Made by a program: the position numbers and the translations under genes. Of a stretch of DNA of 64,000 nucleotides, positions 55,637-64,000 are shown one piece after another. This DNA comes from Bacillus sonorensis NBRC 101234 = KCTC 13918 (lineage in GTDB: Bacteria; Bacillota; Bacilli; Bacillales; Bacillaceae). The number at the start of each line of letters is the position of its first letter. Positions within the stretch are counted from its first letter, which is position 1. Below the pieces are notes generated by a model. It ran no database searches. It saw only the letters and a list, made by a program, of their open reading frames with translations, and was not told the DNA's origin. The stretch lies in NCBI RefSeq assembly GCF_001592005.1, contig NZ_BCVZ01000010.1, positions 62,001-126,000 of the forward strand, read 5' to 3'.

Positions 55637-56602
55637 CTAGTTGCCCATCATTTCTTTAGCAATTGTAGAGACATTCGCAACACTCAAGCCATAATGTTCA
55701 AATACTTCTTTTGTATTGCCTGTGATCGCTGGCTCATCCGGGATACCAAGAATTTTGACAGGAACCGGGCAGTTTTGCGAAATAACTTCTGAAACGGCAG
55801 AACCAAGTCCGCCATAAATACTGTGTTCCTCTATCGTAATGATTCGTGCCGTTTCTTTAGCTGCTTTTATAACAGCCATCTCATCTAATGGCTTGATCGT
55901 ATGCATATTTAATACTCTGCAACCAATCCCCTCAGATTGAAGTAAACAAGCTGTATCAAGCGCAATGCGTACAGTTTCTCCCGATGCAATAATGGTTAGA
56001 TCGTTTCCTTCATGCATCGTAACTGCCTTGCCAATTTCAAAATCGTAATCTTCATTTATATAAGAATCCTCCACAGGGTTTCTGCCAATTCTCATATAAA
56101 CAGGTGTATGATAATCCACTAAGGCTTCGGTCATTTTCTTGGCTTCATGACGATCAGCAGGCATCATGACGTGTAAATCTGGTATAGCTCTGGTCACAGC
56201 CAAATCTTGCAGGGAGTGATGTGACATACCAAGCGCTCCATAACTCACGCCGCCGCTAATTCCAATTAACTTAACATTCGTTCTTGAGTAAGCAATATCA
56301 ACTTTAATCTGCTCTATGCTTCGCATGCTTAGAAAACAGGCCGGAGAAGCTACAAACGGTTTTTTTCCAGAGGCCGCCAAGCCTGCTGCAATACCTACTA
56401 AGTTTTGCTCTGCAATCCCTACTTCTACTAATTGATCGGGCAGCGCATCTGCGAATGGCGCCATGGACGCTGAACCTCTGGAATCACTTGTTAATACTAA
56501 AATATCTTTATTTTCTTTTGCCAAATGTAGCAGAGTATCACTAATAACTTTCCGATTTGCAATATTATTTCCAGGTTTCTTTTTAAGTGCTGCATGATTC
56601 AT
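55637..56602 (-). CDS. aptB: Transketolase C-terminal subunit, candidate apulose-4-phosphate transketolase subunit B
   Basis: A 321-residue protein covering the pyrimidine-binding and C-terminal domains of transketolase: NRKVISDTLLHLAKENKDIL, GIAEQNLVGIAAGLA (the catalytic-type Glu), GISGGVSYGALGMSHHSLQD, and a C-terminal TIKPLDEMAVIKAAKE. Split transketolases of this kind act with an N-terminal subunit. Known apulose-4-phosphate transketolase (AptA/AptB) has this two-gene form. Start overlaps the partner's stop by 4 bp, so they are coupled. Confidence 0.78.
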   Translation of the reverse strand: MNHAALKKKPGNNIANRKVISDTLLHLAKENKDILVLTSDSRGSASMAPFADALPDQLVEVGIAEQNLVGIAAGLAASGKKPFVASPACFLSMRSIEQIKVDIAYSRTNVKLIGISGGVSYGALGMSHHSLQDLAVTRAIPDLHVMMPADRHEAKKMTEALVDYHTPVYMRIGRNPVEDSYINEDYDFEIGKAVTMHEGNDLTIIASGETVRIALDTACLLQSEGIGCRVLNMHTIKPLDEMAVIKAAKETARIITIEEHSIYGGLGSAVSEVISQNCPVPVKILGIPDEPAITGNTKEVFEHYGLSVANVSTIAKEMMGN

Positions 56603-57429
56603 GATAATCCCTCCAATTGCTCAGAAAGTTCCTTCATAGCTAATTCATACTCTTCTTTAGTCGGAACGTGATGGTGCCAGCCAGCTACATTTTCTGCCAG
56701 TGATATTCCTTTTCCTTTAATTGTGTTGGCAAGGATGATTGTAGGTTTGCCAATCGTCTTGGGCACTTCATTTAGAACTTCTACTAGTTCAGCTATATCA
56801 TTGCCATTTACTTCAACAACACTCCAACCAAAGCTCTCCCACTTTTTATCAAGCGGTTCATTACTCATCACGTCACTTGTACTGCCTGTGATCTGCAATC
56901 TATTTCTATCAATGATTCCTATTAAGTTATCCAGCTTATATTGTGATGCAGCCATAGCAGCTTCCCAAACAGAGCCTTCTGCCAGCTCACCATCCCCCAT
57001 TAGCGTGAAGACTCTATAGGATTTATGATCCTTCTTAGCAGCTAAAGCCATCCCCACTGATACTGATAAACCATGCCCTAATGACCCAGTGTTCATTTCC
57101 ACGCCCGGAACCTTATTATTTGGATGTCCTATTAATCTAGAGTTGAATTTAGAAAACGTCTTCAACTCTTCTTTCGGGAAAAATCCCCTGTCAGCTAACA
57201 CCGCCCAATAAGACTCAACAGCATGACCTTTACTTTGAATATAACGATCCCTGTCTTCCCATGTTGGATTTTGCGGGTCGACATTCATCACATTATAGTA
57301 AAGAACTGTTAAAATATCGGTGTTTGATAAGGATGAACCAGTATGGCCTGTACCAGCTTCATAAATTGTTTCAAGCAACAACTTTCTGATTTCAGCAGCT
57401 TTACGCTTCAAAAATTTTATATCCTCCAT
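56599..57429 (-). CDS. aptA: Transketolase N-terminal subunit, candidate apulose-4-phosphate transketolase subunit A
   Basis: A 276-residue thiamine-diphosphate-binding half of a transketolase: His in AGTGHTGSSLSNTD, SKGHAVESYWAVL, MNTGSLGHGLSVSVGMALA and the TPP motif GDGELAEGSVWEAAMAAS followed by NRLQ. Together with subunit B it would move a two-carbon unit; for apulose 4-phosphate plus glyceraldehyde 3-phosphate the products are DHAP and xylulose 5-phosphate. Ribosome site GGAGGGAG. 19 bp after the isomerase gene. Confidence 0.78.
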   Translation of the reverse strand: MEDIKFLKRKAAEIRKLLLETIYEAGTGHTGSSLSNTDILTVLYYNVMNVDPQNPTWEDRDRYIQSKGHAVESYWAVLADRGFFPKEELKTFSKFNSRLIGHPNNKVPGVEMNTGSLGHGLSVSVGMALAAKKDHKSYRVFTLMGDGELAEGSVWEAAMAASQYKLDNLIGIIDRNRLQITGSTSDVMSNEPLDKKWESFGWSVVEVNGNDIAELVEVLNEVPKTIGKPTIILANTIKGKGISLAENVAGWHHHVPTKEEYELAMKELSEQLEGLS

Positions 57430-57448
57430 AAATCTCCCTCCAATCGTA

Positions 57449-58885
57449 TTATTTATTTATGTCACTGCCTCGCAGCCACGCTTGAATCTCTTCTACTGTA
57501 GGATCTACCGGGTCTGGTGTTAAACCCGGTATATATTGACATGCTTCATATATAACGGGTATGACATTGGCATGGATTCCAGTTGAATGGTGAATATATG
57601 GACCTTTCACTAATTTTTCTTCCCATAGCGGCCAATCATTCACTTCTACCCATACATACGATCCTCTTGAGTACGGCCCCTCAATCCCTTTAGCTTTTCC
57701 TAAAAAAATTGAATACTCTCCATGGTCACCATCAAAGCGCGCTATTGTCATCTCTCCGCCTTTTATCTCCCCTTCATGCGTACCTGGTGAATGATCTTCG
57801 AATAAAAAGTGTTTATTTAATGTAGGCCTATCCTCGACACTTAGTGAAACCGGAAAATTTCCGCAATGGAATAACAACTCTCCATTTGGGTTTTCAGGGT
57901 GTCTAATTGTAATATCTGCAAAAAAAGTTGGTGACGTGTTTAAAGTTGCAGCTTGAACCATAATGGATGTAATTGCGCCATGAATATCTGTTTCGCAAGT
58001 GACTGGGATTTGTTCATCAGTTAAGATTGCATTTGCCAAACAAGGCATAATGCCTATAATGTCTTGTAATGTAGACCAGCATTGAATAGCAATAGCCGAG
58101 CTGCCCGTTTCTTCAGCATATCGCTTCATCGCAACTTTTAGTGAAGCAATACGACGTACGTGTTTTTCTTCAACCATGCTCCAGTCAAGTGTTTCTTTAA
58201 TATAATCAATCGCTTGATCTAACTCTGCGCTTCCTTCTTCCTCAACTTTTAGCGTTTTCTGCTTTATTTCATCTAAGGTAATCGGGTAAATTTGAATCCC
58301 GAACTTTTCAAGCAATTCCCCTTCGTTACAAATCACTGACCAAAAATCAGAAGGTCTAGTTGAGATTTGAAGTATTCGGAGCTGTTTAAAATGCTTCACA
58401 ACATTCGCTGCACCAATAAAGTTTTTAAACCCTCTTTCAAAGACTTTAGAATCAACAGCACTGTTTGTTATGTAAGTAAACGGTACATTAAATCTGCGTA
58501 GCACCTTACCAGTTGCAAAGATTCCGCACTGTGTATCCCGAAGTCGCATCCCGTTTTCCAGTGGAGCTTCATCTCTCGGCCCCCATATTAATACAGGTTT
58601 ATCAACTGCTTTGGCTATTTTGGCTACAAGGTCTTCCGTGCCGAAATTACAATGCGGAAAAAATAATGCATCTACCCCCTCGGATTGAAATCGATTTACA
58701 ATTGCAGCTTCATCCGAGCGATTATATAATAGACCTTCCTCATTGATTCCTTCTAAATCGACTATTTCAATTTCTAACCCAAAACTTTTTATTTTTTTCA
58801 TTATTAACTCTTTGTATTTATAAGCGTCTTCTTTACTAAACACGAATCTCCGTGTTGGAGCAAAGCCCAACTTTAGCTTTTCCAT
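57449..58885 (-). CDS. L-fucose-isomerase-family sugar isomerase, candidate D-apiose isomerase
   Basis: A 478-residue protein of the L-fucose/L-arabinose isomerase superfamily: LKLGFAPTRRFVFSKEDAYK, VDALFFPHCNFGTEDLVAKI, PVLIWGPRDEAP, AIQCWSTLQD (metal-ligand region), ETDIHGAITS and a C-terminal GTHEGEIKGGEM / STGIHANVIP. Members convert aldoses to ketoses with a divalent metal. First gene of the operon with kinase and split transketolase. The D-apiose isomerase of the known pathway is of this family, so apiose to apulose is the best guess. ATG at 58885 behind GAGGGGGGAG. Confidence 0.75.
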   Translation of the reverse strand: MEKLKLGFAPTRRFVFSKEDAYKYKELIMKKIKSFGLEIEIVDLEGINEEGLLYNRSDEAAIVNRFQSEGVDALFFPHCNFGTEDLVAKIAKAVDKPVLIWGPRDEAPLENGMRLRDTQCGIFATGKVLRRFNVPFTYITNSAVDSKVFERGFKNFIGAANVVKHFKQLRILQISTRPSDFWSVICNEGELLEKFGIQIYPITLDEIKQKTLKVEEEGSAELDQAIDYIKETLDWSMVEEKHVRRIASLKVAMKRYAEETGSSAIAIQCWSTLQDIIGIMPCLANAILTDEQIPVTCETDIHGAITSIMVQAATLNTSPTFFADITIRHPENPNGELLFHCGNFPVSLSVEDRPTLNKHFLFEDHSPGTHEGEIKGGEMTIARFDGDHGEYSIFLGKAKGIEGPYSRGSYVWVEVNDWPLWEEKLVKGPYIHHSTGIHANVIPVIYEACQYIPGLTPDPVDPTVEEIQAWLRGSDINK

Positions 58886-58923
58886 GTTCTCCCCCCTCAA
58901 GACTATAATCCTATTAAACATCA

Positions 58924-59181
58924 ACTAAACAACAACTAAACTGAAGTAGACGTTTTTTATCTAAACATTTATATTGATTTCTCAAAATTAGAGTATCACC
59001 CCAACTAAACGAAAGTCAACACATTTTATATAAATTTAATTCCTTTTTTATAAAATGTAATCGTTTTATTTTAGTTTTGTTTAGTTCTGGTGAGGGTTGA
59101 GTGCTTTATTATTTATAGGTGTTAAGCCTGATTATACATATATTTCACCAAGTTTGACACAACTAAATTTTTTCACTAAAC
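58924..59181. promoter_or_regulatory. Divergent promoter region with repeated ACTAAAC motifs
   Basis: The 7-mer ACTAAAC (or its complement) occurs at 58924, 58935, 59004, 59079 and 59175, with TTTAGT (59070) and ACTAAA (59162) variants. Six of the seven fall in pairs 10-13 bp apart, the fit for two half-sites on one DNA face. These are probable LacI operator half-sites shared by the operon and the repressor gene. Confidence 0.55.
58990..59019 (-). promoter_or_regulatory. Promoter of the apiose-glycoside operon
   Basis: Minus strand TTGACT, 18-nt spacer, TACTCT; the spacer contains an ACTAAAC motif (59004-59010). About 105 bp of leader to the isomerase start, with two more motifs in the leader. 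Confidence 0.5.
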
Positions 59182-59182
59182 T
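59154..59182 (+). promoter_or_regulatory. Promoter of the LacI-family repressor gene
   Basis: TTGACA, 17-nt spacer, TAAACT. An ACTAAA motif is in the spacer and an ACTAAAC overlaps the -10, which suggests autorepression. Confidence 0.6.
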
Positions 59183-59221
59183 ATGAGTAAATATGTTATT
59201 AAACATAGGCGGAGGGTATAC

Positions 59222-60256
59222 ATGAAGATTGATGACATTGCAAGGATAGCCGAGGTTTCTAAATCCGCTGTCTCATTAGCGTTAAATGGGAAACCCGGTG
59301 TCAGTCAAGAAACGAGAGAAAGAATTTTAAAGATCGCAGAGAAGCACAAGTATAATCCAAGACCTTCTTCAAAAATACAAAACAATAAGCAATCAAAGAT
59401 TTTCCGTTTTGTCGCATGCACACATACCGGAATTATCACTGAACAGTATCAATCCCAGTCCTTTTTTATGGAACTTATCAATAATATAGATCAATCTTTT
59501 ACATCAAAAGGATATTCTTTAATCATTTCTTCAATTAATGTTGACTCATTAGAACAAGAAATCTCCAATCTTGAAAAACAGCAAAGTTCTTCGGGGATAT
59601 TAATGCTGGGAACTAACTTAACTGAAGAGCAAATCAAAAGCGTAGCCAAATTGCAACCAAATTTAGTTGTTTTAGATACATGCTTTGAAACCCTGAATAT
59701 TAACTTTATCGTTATGAATAATGTTTTAGGGGCTTACCAGGCGGGAGAATATCTTATAGAGTTGGGCCATAAAAAGATTGGCTATGTTGAATCCAGTTCC
59801 AGAATGTATAATTTTGATATGAGAAAAAAGGGATTCCAAAAAGTCATGTCAGAGAACAATTTAATGATCCAACCTGAACACACATTTCAAATGTCACCTA
59901 CGGATGTCTCTGTGCAAGAAGCATTCAAACAATCGATTTTGAATCTAAAAGGCAACTTGCCCACAGCATTATTTTGTGAATGTGACTACATGGCAATTAG
60001 TGTAATCAAAACACTTAACGAATTAAACATAAATGTCCCTGAGGATATATCGGTAATTGGTTTCGATAATATTGCCGAGTCTCAAATCATAAGTCCAGAA
60101 TTAACTACAATCCACGTAAAGAAAGACAAAATTTCATCACTTGCTGTTGAAAAGTTAATCAGGGAAATTGATCATAATGAAGATGATAAGATGAAAATAT
60201 TTGTCGATACGGAACTCATTATAAGAAAATCTTGCTGCTCACCAAATGAAAAGTGA
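59222..60256 (+). CDS. LacI-family repressor of the apiose-glycoside operon
   Basis: A 344-residue LacI/GalR protein: HTH KIDDIARIAEVSKSAVSLAL (res 2-21), hinge helix around NPRP, then a periplasmic-binding-like sugar domain with ELGHKKIGYVESSSR, TALFCECDYMAISVIKTLNE and VPEDISVIGFDNIAES. The ATG at 59222 has GGAGGG upstream; an in-frame ATG at 59183 has none. Divergent from the sugar operon; the likely inducer is a sugar or sugar phosphate of the pathway. Confidence 0.88.
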   Translation: MKIDDIARIAEVSKSAVSLALNGKPGVSQETRERILKIAEKHKYNPRPSSKIQNNKQSKIFRFVACTHTGIITEQYQSQSFFMELINNIDQSFTSKGYSLIISSINVDSLEQEISNLEKQQSSSGILMLGTNLTEEQIKSVAKLQPNLVVLDTCFETLNINFIVMNNVLGAYQAGEYLIELGHKKIGYVESSSRMYNFDMRKKGFQKVMSENNLMIQPEHTFQMSPTDVSVQEAFKQSILNLKGNLPTALFCECDYMAISVIKTLNELNINVPEDISVIGFDNIAESQIISPELTTIHVKKDKISSLAVEKLIREIDHNEDDKMKIFVDTELIIRKSCCSPNEK

Positions 60257-60552
60257 AAAGAAAGCATCGATTTTAAAGGCTTCAGAAAGCTAGTGTAGGG
60301 CATTCATTCAATTGCCCATAATGAAATGCGCCTTGTAGAAAGACACTAAAGAATGGCTTTCTACAGGGCAACAACAGATTTCAGCCAATTTATACAGTTT
60401 CGTTCTCCAATCTGATAAATTATCTGTTCGTTTTACTGCCTTTCAACCTGATGAGGAAACGTCCTGAACATTTAACTACGACTGACAAGTCTGCTTAACA
60501 CAATGCCCGACCTTCTTAAACCCTCTAGATGTTATGTTTCTTTTGGACAAAA
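60257..60552. other. Intergenic region between the repressor gene and glmS
   Basis: No gene seen. A stable hairpin without T-run at 60331-60368 (GTAGAAAG / CTTTCTAC) could protect or end the repressor mRNA. Confidence 0.4.
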
Positions 60553-60582
60553 AACCCCTTTAGACAATCGTATTAAAGGGGT
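60546..60582 (-). terminator. Terminator after glmS
   Basis: Stem ACCCCTTTA / TAAAGGGGT, followed by TTTTTTGTCC on the minus strand. Confidence 0.85.
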
Positions 60583-60609
60583 AGAATTTAATTTATTTCA
60601 AAAGTCTCC

Positions 60610-62412
60610 TTACTCCACCGTCACACTCTTCGCCAAGTTCCTTGGCTTATCAACGTCACAGCCGCGGTGCAGTGCAGCGTAGTATGCGATCAGCTGCAGC
60701 GGGATGACGGAGACGAGCGGAGATAGCTCCGGATGCACTTCAGGCAGGACGAAGCGGTCGTCTGCTTCTTCCAGGCCTTTCAGCGAGATCACGCAAGGGT
60801 TGGCGCCGCGGGCTGTCACTTCTTTGACGTTTCCGCGGATGCTTAAGTTGACGTGTTCCTGTGTCGCAAGGGCGATGACCGGTGTGCCGTCTTCGATCAA
60901 TGCGATCGTGCCGTGTTTCAGTTCGCCGCCGGCGAAGCCTTCAGCTTGAATGTAAGAAATCTCTTTCAGCTTCAGGGAGCCTTCAAGGCAGACGAAATAG
61001 TCGAGTCCGCGGCCGATGAAGAAGGCATTGCGTGTGACCGTCAAGTATTCGCGCGCGATCATTTCCATTTCATCTTTTTGGTCGCAAAGGGCTTCCATCG
61101 CGTTTCCGATGATGCCGAGTTCTTTTACTAGGTCAAAGCCGAGCGCTTTGCCATGGCTTTCTGCAGTGACAGCTGCCAGGATGGCCAAAACGGCGATTTG
61201 CGCTGTATACGCTTTTGTTGAGGCGACCGCGATTTCCGGTCCGGCATTCAGCAGCAGCGTATAGTCCGCTTCACGGGAAAGCGTTGATCCCGGTACGTTT
61301 GTAATCGTCAGCGCTTTGTGGCCAAGGTTTTTCACCTGGACGAGAACAGCGCGGCTGTCAGCCGTTTCTCCGCTTTGAGAAATAAAGATAAACAGCGGTT
61401 TCTCGGAAAGCAGCGGCATGTTGTATGAAAATTCACTCGCGACATGGACTTCAGTCGGAACTTTCGCCCATGTTTCAATGAATTGCTTGCCGACAAGACC
61501 GGCATGGTAGCTCGTTCCGCAGGCGATGATATAAACGCGGTCCGCTTCTGCCACCGCATCGGCGACATCGCCGGGAATGGAAAGCCTGCCGTTTTCGTCT
61601 TGGTAGGTTTGAATGATTTTCCGCATGACAAGCGGCTGTTCATCAATTTCTTTTAACATGTAGTGAGGGTATGTGCCTTTTTCGATATCGCTGGCATCAA
61701 GCTCTGCAATATAAGAGGCACGGGACATGATGTCACCGTCAAGATTTTTGATCACGACTTTTTTGTCGGTGACGATGACCATTTCTTTATCCATAAGCTC
61801 CACATATTCATTTGTCACTTGAAGCATCGCCATCGCATCTGATGCGACAACATTGAATGTATCTCCAAGGCCGACGAGCAGCGGGCTTTTATTTTTTGCT
61901 ACATAGATGGTTTCTTTATTCTCATGATCAAATAATGCAATCGCATAGGAACCTTTCAGCAGCATAAGCGTTTGGCGGAACGCTTCCTCTGTGTCAAGGC
62001 CTCCGTTGACGAATTGTTCGATCACTTGAACGACAACCTCTGTATCCGTATCACTTTTTAGTTCTACGCCTTGCAAATATTCGCGTGTCAGCTGAACATA
62101 GTTCTCGATGACACCGTTATGAACAAGCGTAAAGCGGCCTGATGCGCTTTGATGCGGGTGTGCGTTTAGACGGCTTGGTTCACCGTGAGTCGCCCAGCGT
62201 GTATGTCCGATTCCAGCCTGGGACAGCACGTTTTCATCAACAGCTTCACGAAGATCGGCGATGCGTCCTTTTTCCTTAAACACATGGACTCCGTCTTCAT
62301 TAGCCACAGCGATTCCTGCTGAATCGTAGCCGCGGTACTCCAATTTTTCCAAACCCTTTAATAAAATTTCCTTTGCATCAAGCTGGCCAATATAACCTAC
62401 AATACCACACAT
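60610..62412 (-). CDS. glmS: Glutamine-fructose-6-phosphate aminotransferase GlmS
   Basis: Exactly 600 residues, the normal length. The N-terminal glutaminase domain starts MCGIVGYIG, with Cys-2 as nucleophile after Met removal, and contains GYDSAGIAV and [11 protein letters not shown]. Two SIS isomerase domains follow ([28 protein letters not shown]) and the C-terminus is [13 protein letters not shown]. It makes glucosamine 6-phosphate for peptidoglycan. ATG at 62412 is right for Cys-2 and has a GGAGGAAG site; the frame is open further upstream but that is leader. Controlled by the glmS ribozyme. Confidence 0.97.
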   Translation of the reverse strand: MCGIVGYIGQLDAKEILLKGLEKLEYRGYDSAGIAVANEDGVHVFKEKGRIADLREAVDENVLSQAGIGHTRWATHGEPSRLNAHPHQSASGRFTLVHNGVIENYVQLTREYLQGVELKSDTDTEVVVQVIEQFVNGGLDTEEAFRQTLMLLKGSYAIALFDHENKETIYVAKNKSPLLVGLGDTFNVVASDAMAMLQVTNEYVELMDKEMVIVTDKKVVIKNLDGDIMSRASYIAELDASDIEKGTYPHYMLKEIDEQPLVMRKIIQTYQDENGRLSIPGDVADAVAEADRVYIIACGTSYHAGLVGKQFIETWAKVPTEVHVASEFSYNMPLLSEKPLFIFISQSGETADSRAVLVQVKNLGHKALTITNVPGSTLSREADYTLLLNAGPEIAVASTKAYTAQIAVLAILAAVTAESHGKALGFDLVKELGIIGNAMEALCDQKDEMEMIAREYLTVTRNAFFIGRGLDYFVCLEGSLKLKEISYIQAEGFAGGELKHGTIALIEDGTPVIALATQEHVNLSIRGNVKEVTARGANPCVISLKGLEEADDRFVLPEVHPELSPLVSVIPLQLIAYYAALHRGCDVDKPRNLAKSVTVE

Positions 62413-62534
62413 ATTGTTCTTCCTCCCGAATACGCAGGAAGGAGACGAAGAAGTCTGCTTTTCAGGCGGGGACGTTTCTTCGTCCCCTCCTACATGTTTT
62501 TGTTGGAAGATCATGAGATTTCCCTTTGTTCAAA

Positions 62535-62669
62535 GAGTCGCCTCTTTGGTTTGAGGAAATCCTTGCGGCTGTGATCTTTTAGGTCAGCCGGGAGGCATCC
62601 GCCGAATATTTCGATAACCTCCATCCTCGTCAACTAAGCTCTTTCATCCGTACGCTTAGTCCGGGCGCT
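62535..62669 (-). ncRNA. glmS ribozyme riboswitch
   Basis: Minus-strand leader of glmS begins TATA|GCGCCCGGACTAAG, with the cleavage site expected between A (62669) and G (62668). It continues with the conserved core AGTTGACGAGGATGGAGG and GGCGGATGCCTCCCGGCTG. Glucosamine 6-phosphate acts as cofactor for self-cleavage, lowering glmS mRNA. The 3' edge (P3/P4 stems) is approximate. Confidence 0.95.
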
Positions 62670-62732
62670 ATAACTATATAAATAAAAAATCTTCAACCCT
62701 GCCTTTCCTTTTGAATAAAACAAGACAAGCTG

Positions 62733-62761
62733 ATTTTACTACAGGCAAAAAGAACCGTCAA
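62733..62761 (-). promoter_or_regulatory. Sigma-A promoter of glmS
   Basis: Minus strand TTGACG, 17-nt spacer, TAAAAT; about 58 nt upstream of the ribozyme cleavage site, comparable with other Bacillus glmS leaders. Confidence 0.7.
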
Positions 62762-62861
62762 ACGTTTTTCACACGATTCACATTCTTTTCAAGAATTGAA
62801 ACCGGTTCCCTTTATCTTATGTCAAATCAGCATGTCCTGTTCATCGGTTATCTGCGGAAAT

Positions 62862-64000
62862 TTACTCCGCTCCCATTTCCGCCTTTACGACGTCTACAAT
62901 CCGGCCGACGTATTCCTCGCAAAGCTCCTTCGTTCTGGCTTCAGCCATTACGCGGACAAGCGGCTCTGTCCCTGAAGGGCGGACAAGGATACGGCCGTCG
63001 CCGTTCATTTCTTTTTCAACCTCTTCAATAACCGCTTTGACTTTTTCGTTTTCGGTCACTTTATTTTTATCAGTCACCTTCACATTGATGAGCAGCTGTG
63101 GAAATTTCTGCATTTCCGCTGCAAGCTCTGATAAAGGCTTGCCTGTCATTTTGATCGTGTTCATCAGCATGATCGCCGAAAGCAGGCCGTCGCCCGTCGT
63201 ATTGTAGTCAAGGAAAATCAGATGTCCTGACTGTTCTCCGCCGAGATTATAGCCGTCTTTTTTCATCGCCTCGACGACATAGCGGTCGCCGACTGCTGTC
63301 TGAACGCTTTTGATTCCTTCAGCTTCAAGCGCTTTGTAGAAGCCGAGGTTGCTCATCACGGTTGAGACAACGGTGTTTTCCGCCAACCGGCCTTCGCCCT
63401 TCAAGTACTTCGCGCATATGTACATGATTTGGTCGCCGTCGACGATATTGCCTTTCTCATCCACAGCGATCAGCCGGTCGCCGTCGCCGTCAAACGCCAT
63501 GCCGACGTCAGCTCCTTTTTCTTTTACAAAAGCGGCAAGTGCTTCTGGATGGGTCGAACCGACGCCGTCATTGATATTTAAGCCGTTCGGAGACGTTCCC
63601 ATCGTCGAAACATCGGCATCAAGGTCGGCAAACAGATGGGTAGCCAGTGAAGACGTCGCCCCATGCGCGCAATCGAGCGCGATATGAATGCCTGTAAAGT
63701 CCTCATCGGCAGTCTGCTTGAGAAATTGCAGATATTTTTGTCCGCCTTCAAAGTAGTCATTAACCATGCCGAGATCGGCTCCCACAGGCCTTGGCAGATG
63801 ATCTTCCGGCTGATCCATCAGGCGCTCGATTTCAAGCTCCTGTTCGTCGGAAAGCTTAAAACCATCGCCGCCGAAAAACTTGATGCCATTATCTTGGACA
63901 GGATTATGCGAAGCTGAAATCATCACGCCTGCTTCGGCATCCATTGCTTTTGTCAAATAAGCAACTCCGGGCGTCGAAATGACGCCGAGGCGCATCACTT
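62862..64000 (-). CDS. glmM: Phosphoglucosamine mutase GlmM (C-terminal ~380 residues, cut by window edge)
   Basis: The phospho-Ser loop [19 protein letters not shown], metal-binding [11 protein letters not shown] and the C-terminal phosphate-binding [14 protein letters not shown] identify GlmM. It converts glucosamine 6-phosphate to glucosamine 1-phosphate, the step after GlmS. The first ~70 residues lie beyond the window. The gene order glmM-glmS is the usual Bacillus one. Confidence 0.95.
   Translation of the reverse strand, partial: VMRLGVISTPGVAYLTKAMDAEAGVMISASHNPVQDNGIKFFGGDGFKLSDEQELEIERLMDQPEDHLPRPVGADLGMVNDYFEGGQKYLQFLKQTADEDFTGIHIALDCAHGATSSLATHLFADLDADVSTMGTSPNGLNINDGVGSTHPEALAAFVKEKGADVGMAFDGDGDRLIAVDEKGNIVDGDQIMYICAKYLKGEGRLAENTVVSTVMSNLGFYKALEAEGIKSVQTAVGDRYVVEAMKKDGYNLGGEQSGHLIFLDYNTTGDGLLSAIMLMNTIKMTGKPLSELAAEMQKFPQLLINVKVTDKNKVTENEKVKAVIEEVEKEMNGDGRILVRPSGTEPLVRVMAEARTKELCEEYVGRIVDVVKAEMGAE

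Noticed and set aside
60704..61656. Plus-strand frames within glmS
   Set aside because: Shadows of a highly conserved gene; Ser/Phe-rich products without family features.
62413..62514. Extended N-terminus of GlmS from an ATG at 62514
   Set aside because: GlmS must begin Met-Cys for its catalytic Cys-2; the upstream stretch is the 5' leader after the ribozyme.

Overview
The window looks like a chromosomal segment of a Bacillus of the B. licheniformis / paralicheniformis type. Three things point there: the glmM-glmS pair with a glmS ribozyme at the right end; a set of genes I recognise as Bacillus subtilis-group orthologues (cesA, yyaL, ybyB, ybxH, csgA, ybxG, ybzH, ybcL); and a sigma-G-type promoter on csgA, which implies a spore former. 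From memory of the B. subtilis 168 map, these anchors lie in the glmS to ybfK interval. The window would therefore be that interval with different accessory cargo.

Layout. Positions 1-8600 are a decayed accessory zone: a clipped dehydrogenase end, an MFS exporter, carboxylesterase cesA, a chimeric HxlR/methyltransferase remnant, a drug/metabolite transporter with a divergent AraC regulator, small genes and a streptothricin-acetyltransferase-like gene. Three broken copies of the first ~190 bp of yyaL are scattered here before the intact yyaL at 8607. Positions 8600-20000 hold conserved genes (yyaL, ybyB, ybxH, csgA, a double-MerR regulator, GNAT, ybxG, a HAD phosphatase) and resistance-type enzymes (a frameshifted aminoglycoside phosphotransferase, AadK-type adenylyltransferase, erythromycin-esterase family). 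Positions 19896-20520 are a graveyard containing a decayed bacteriocin-type ABC exporter. Positions 20600-27800 carry a two-repeat secreted protein, a FrnE-type thiol oxidoreductase, a MarR-ABC exporter operon and a BmrA-like multidrug ABC pump.

Positions 27859-39304 are a class I lantibiotic cluster on the minus strand: two precursor genes (A2, A1), exporter LanT, cyclase LanC, dehydratase LanB, immunity ABC transporter LanFEG and two-component system LanRK. The predicted core peptide closely resembles streptin of Streptococcus pyogenes. Two TTGAT-N6-TTGAT boxes, upstream of lanA2 and of lanF, fit autoinduction by LanR. From memory of the map, the cluster sits in the same slot (between ybcL and ybxG) as the skf killing-factor operon of B. 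subtilis.

Positions 39783-49000 carry small regulatory and transport units: a DinB-like pseudogene, TetR/GNAT, ybcL-ybzH with matching operators, a PEGA-like small protein, a GntR-ABC unit, and a lipoprotein plus secreted protein that appear to have split a second PEGA-like gene.

Positions 49107-60256 are a minus-strand sugar operon with a divergent LacI repressor: an isomerase of the fucose-isomerase type, a split transketolase, an FGGY kinase, a beta-glucoside PTS (IIBC and separate IIA), an apiosidase-like DUF4038 hydrolase and a GH1 phospho-beta-glucosidase. Isomerase, kinase and split transketolase match the known non-oxidative D-apiose pathway (apiose to apulose to apulose 4-phosphate to xylulose 5-phosphate plus DHAP). 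With the hydrolases and PTS, I infer a cytoplasmic pathway for apiose-containing glucosides. This and the twin-precursor streptin-like lantibiotic are the two most notable systems. The window ends with glmS, its ribozyme and a partial glmM.
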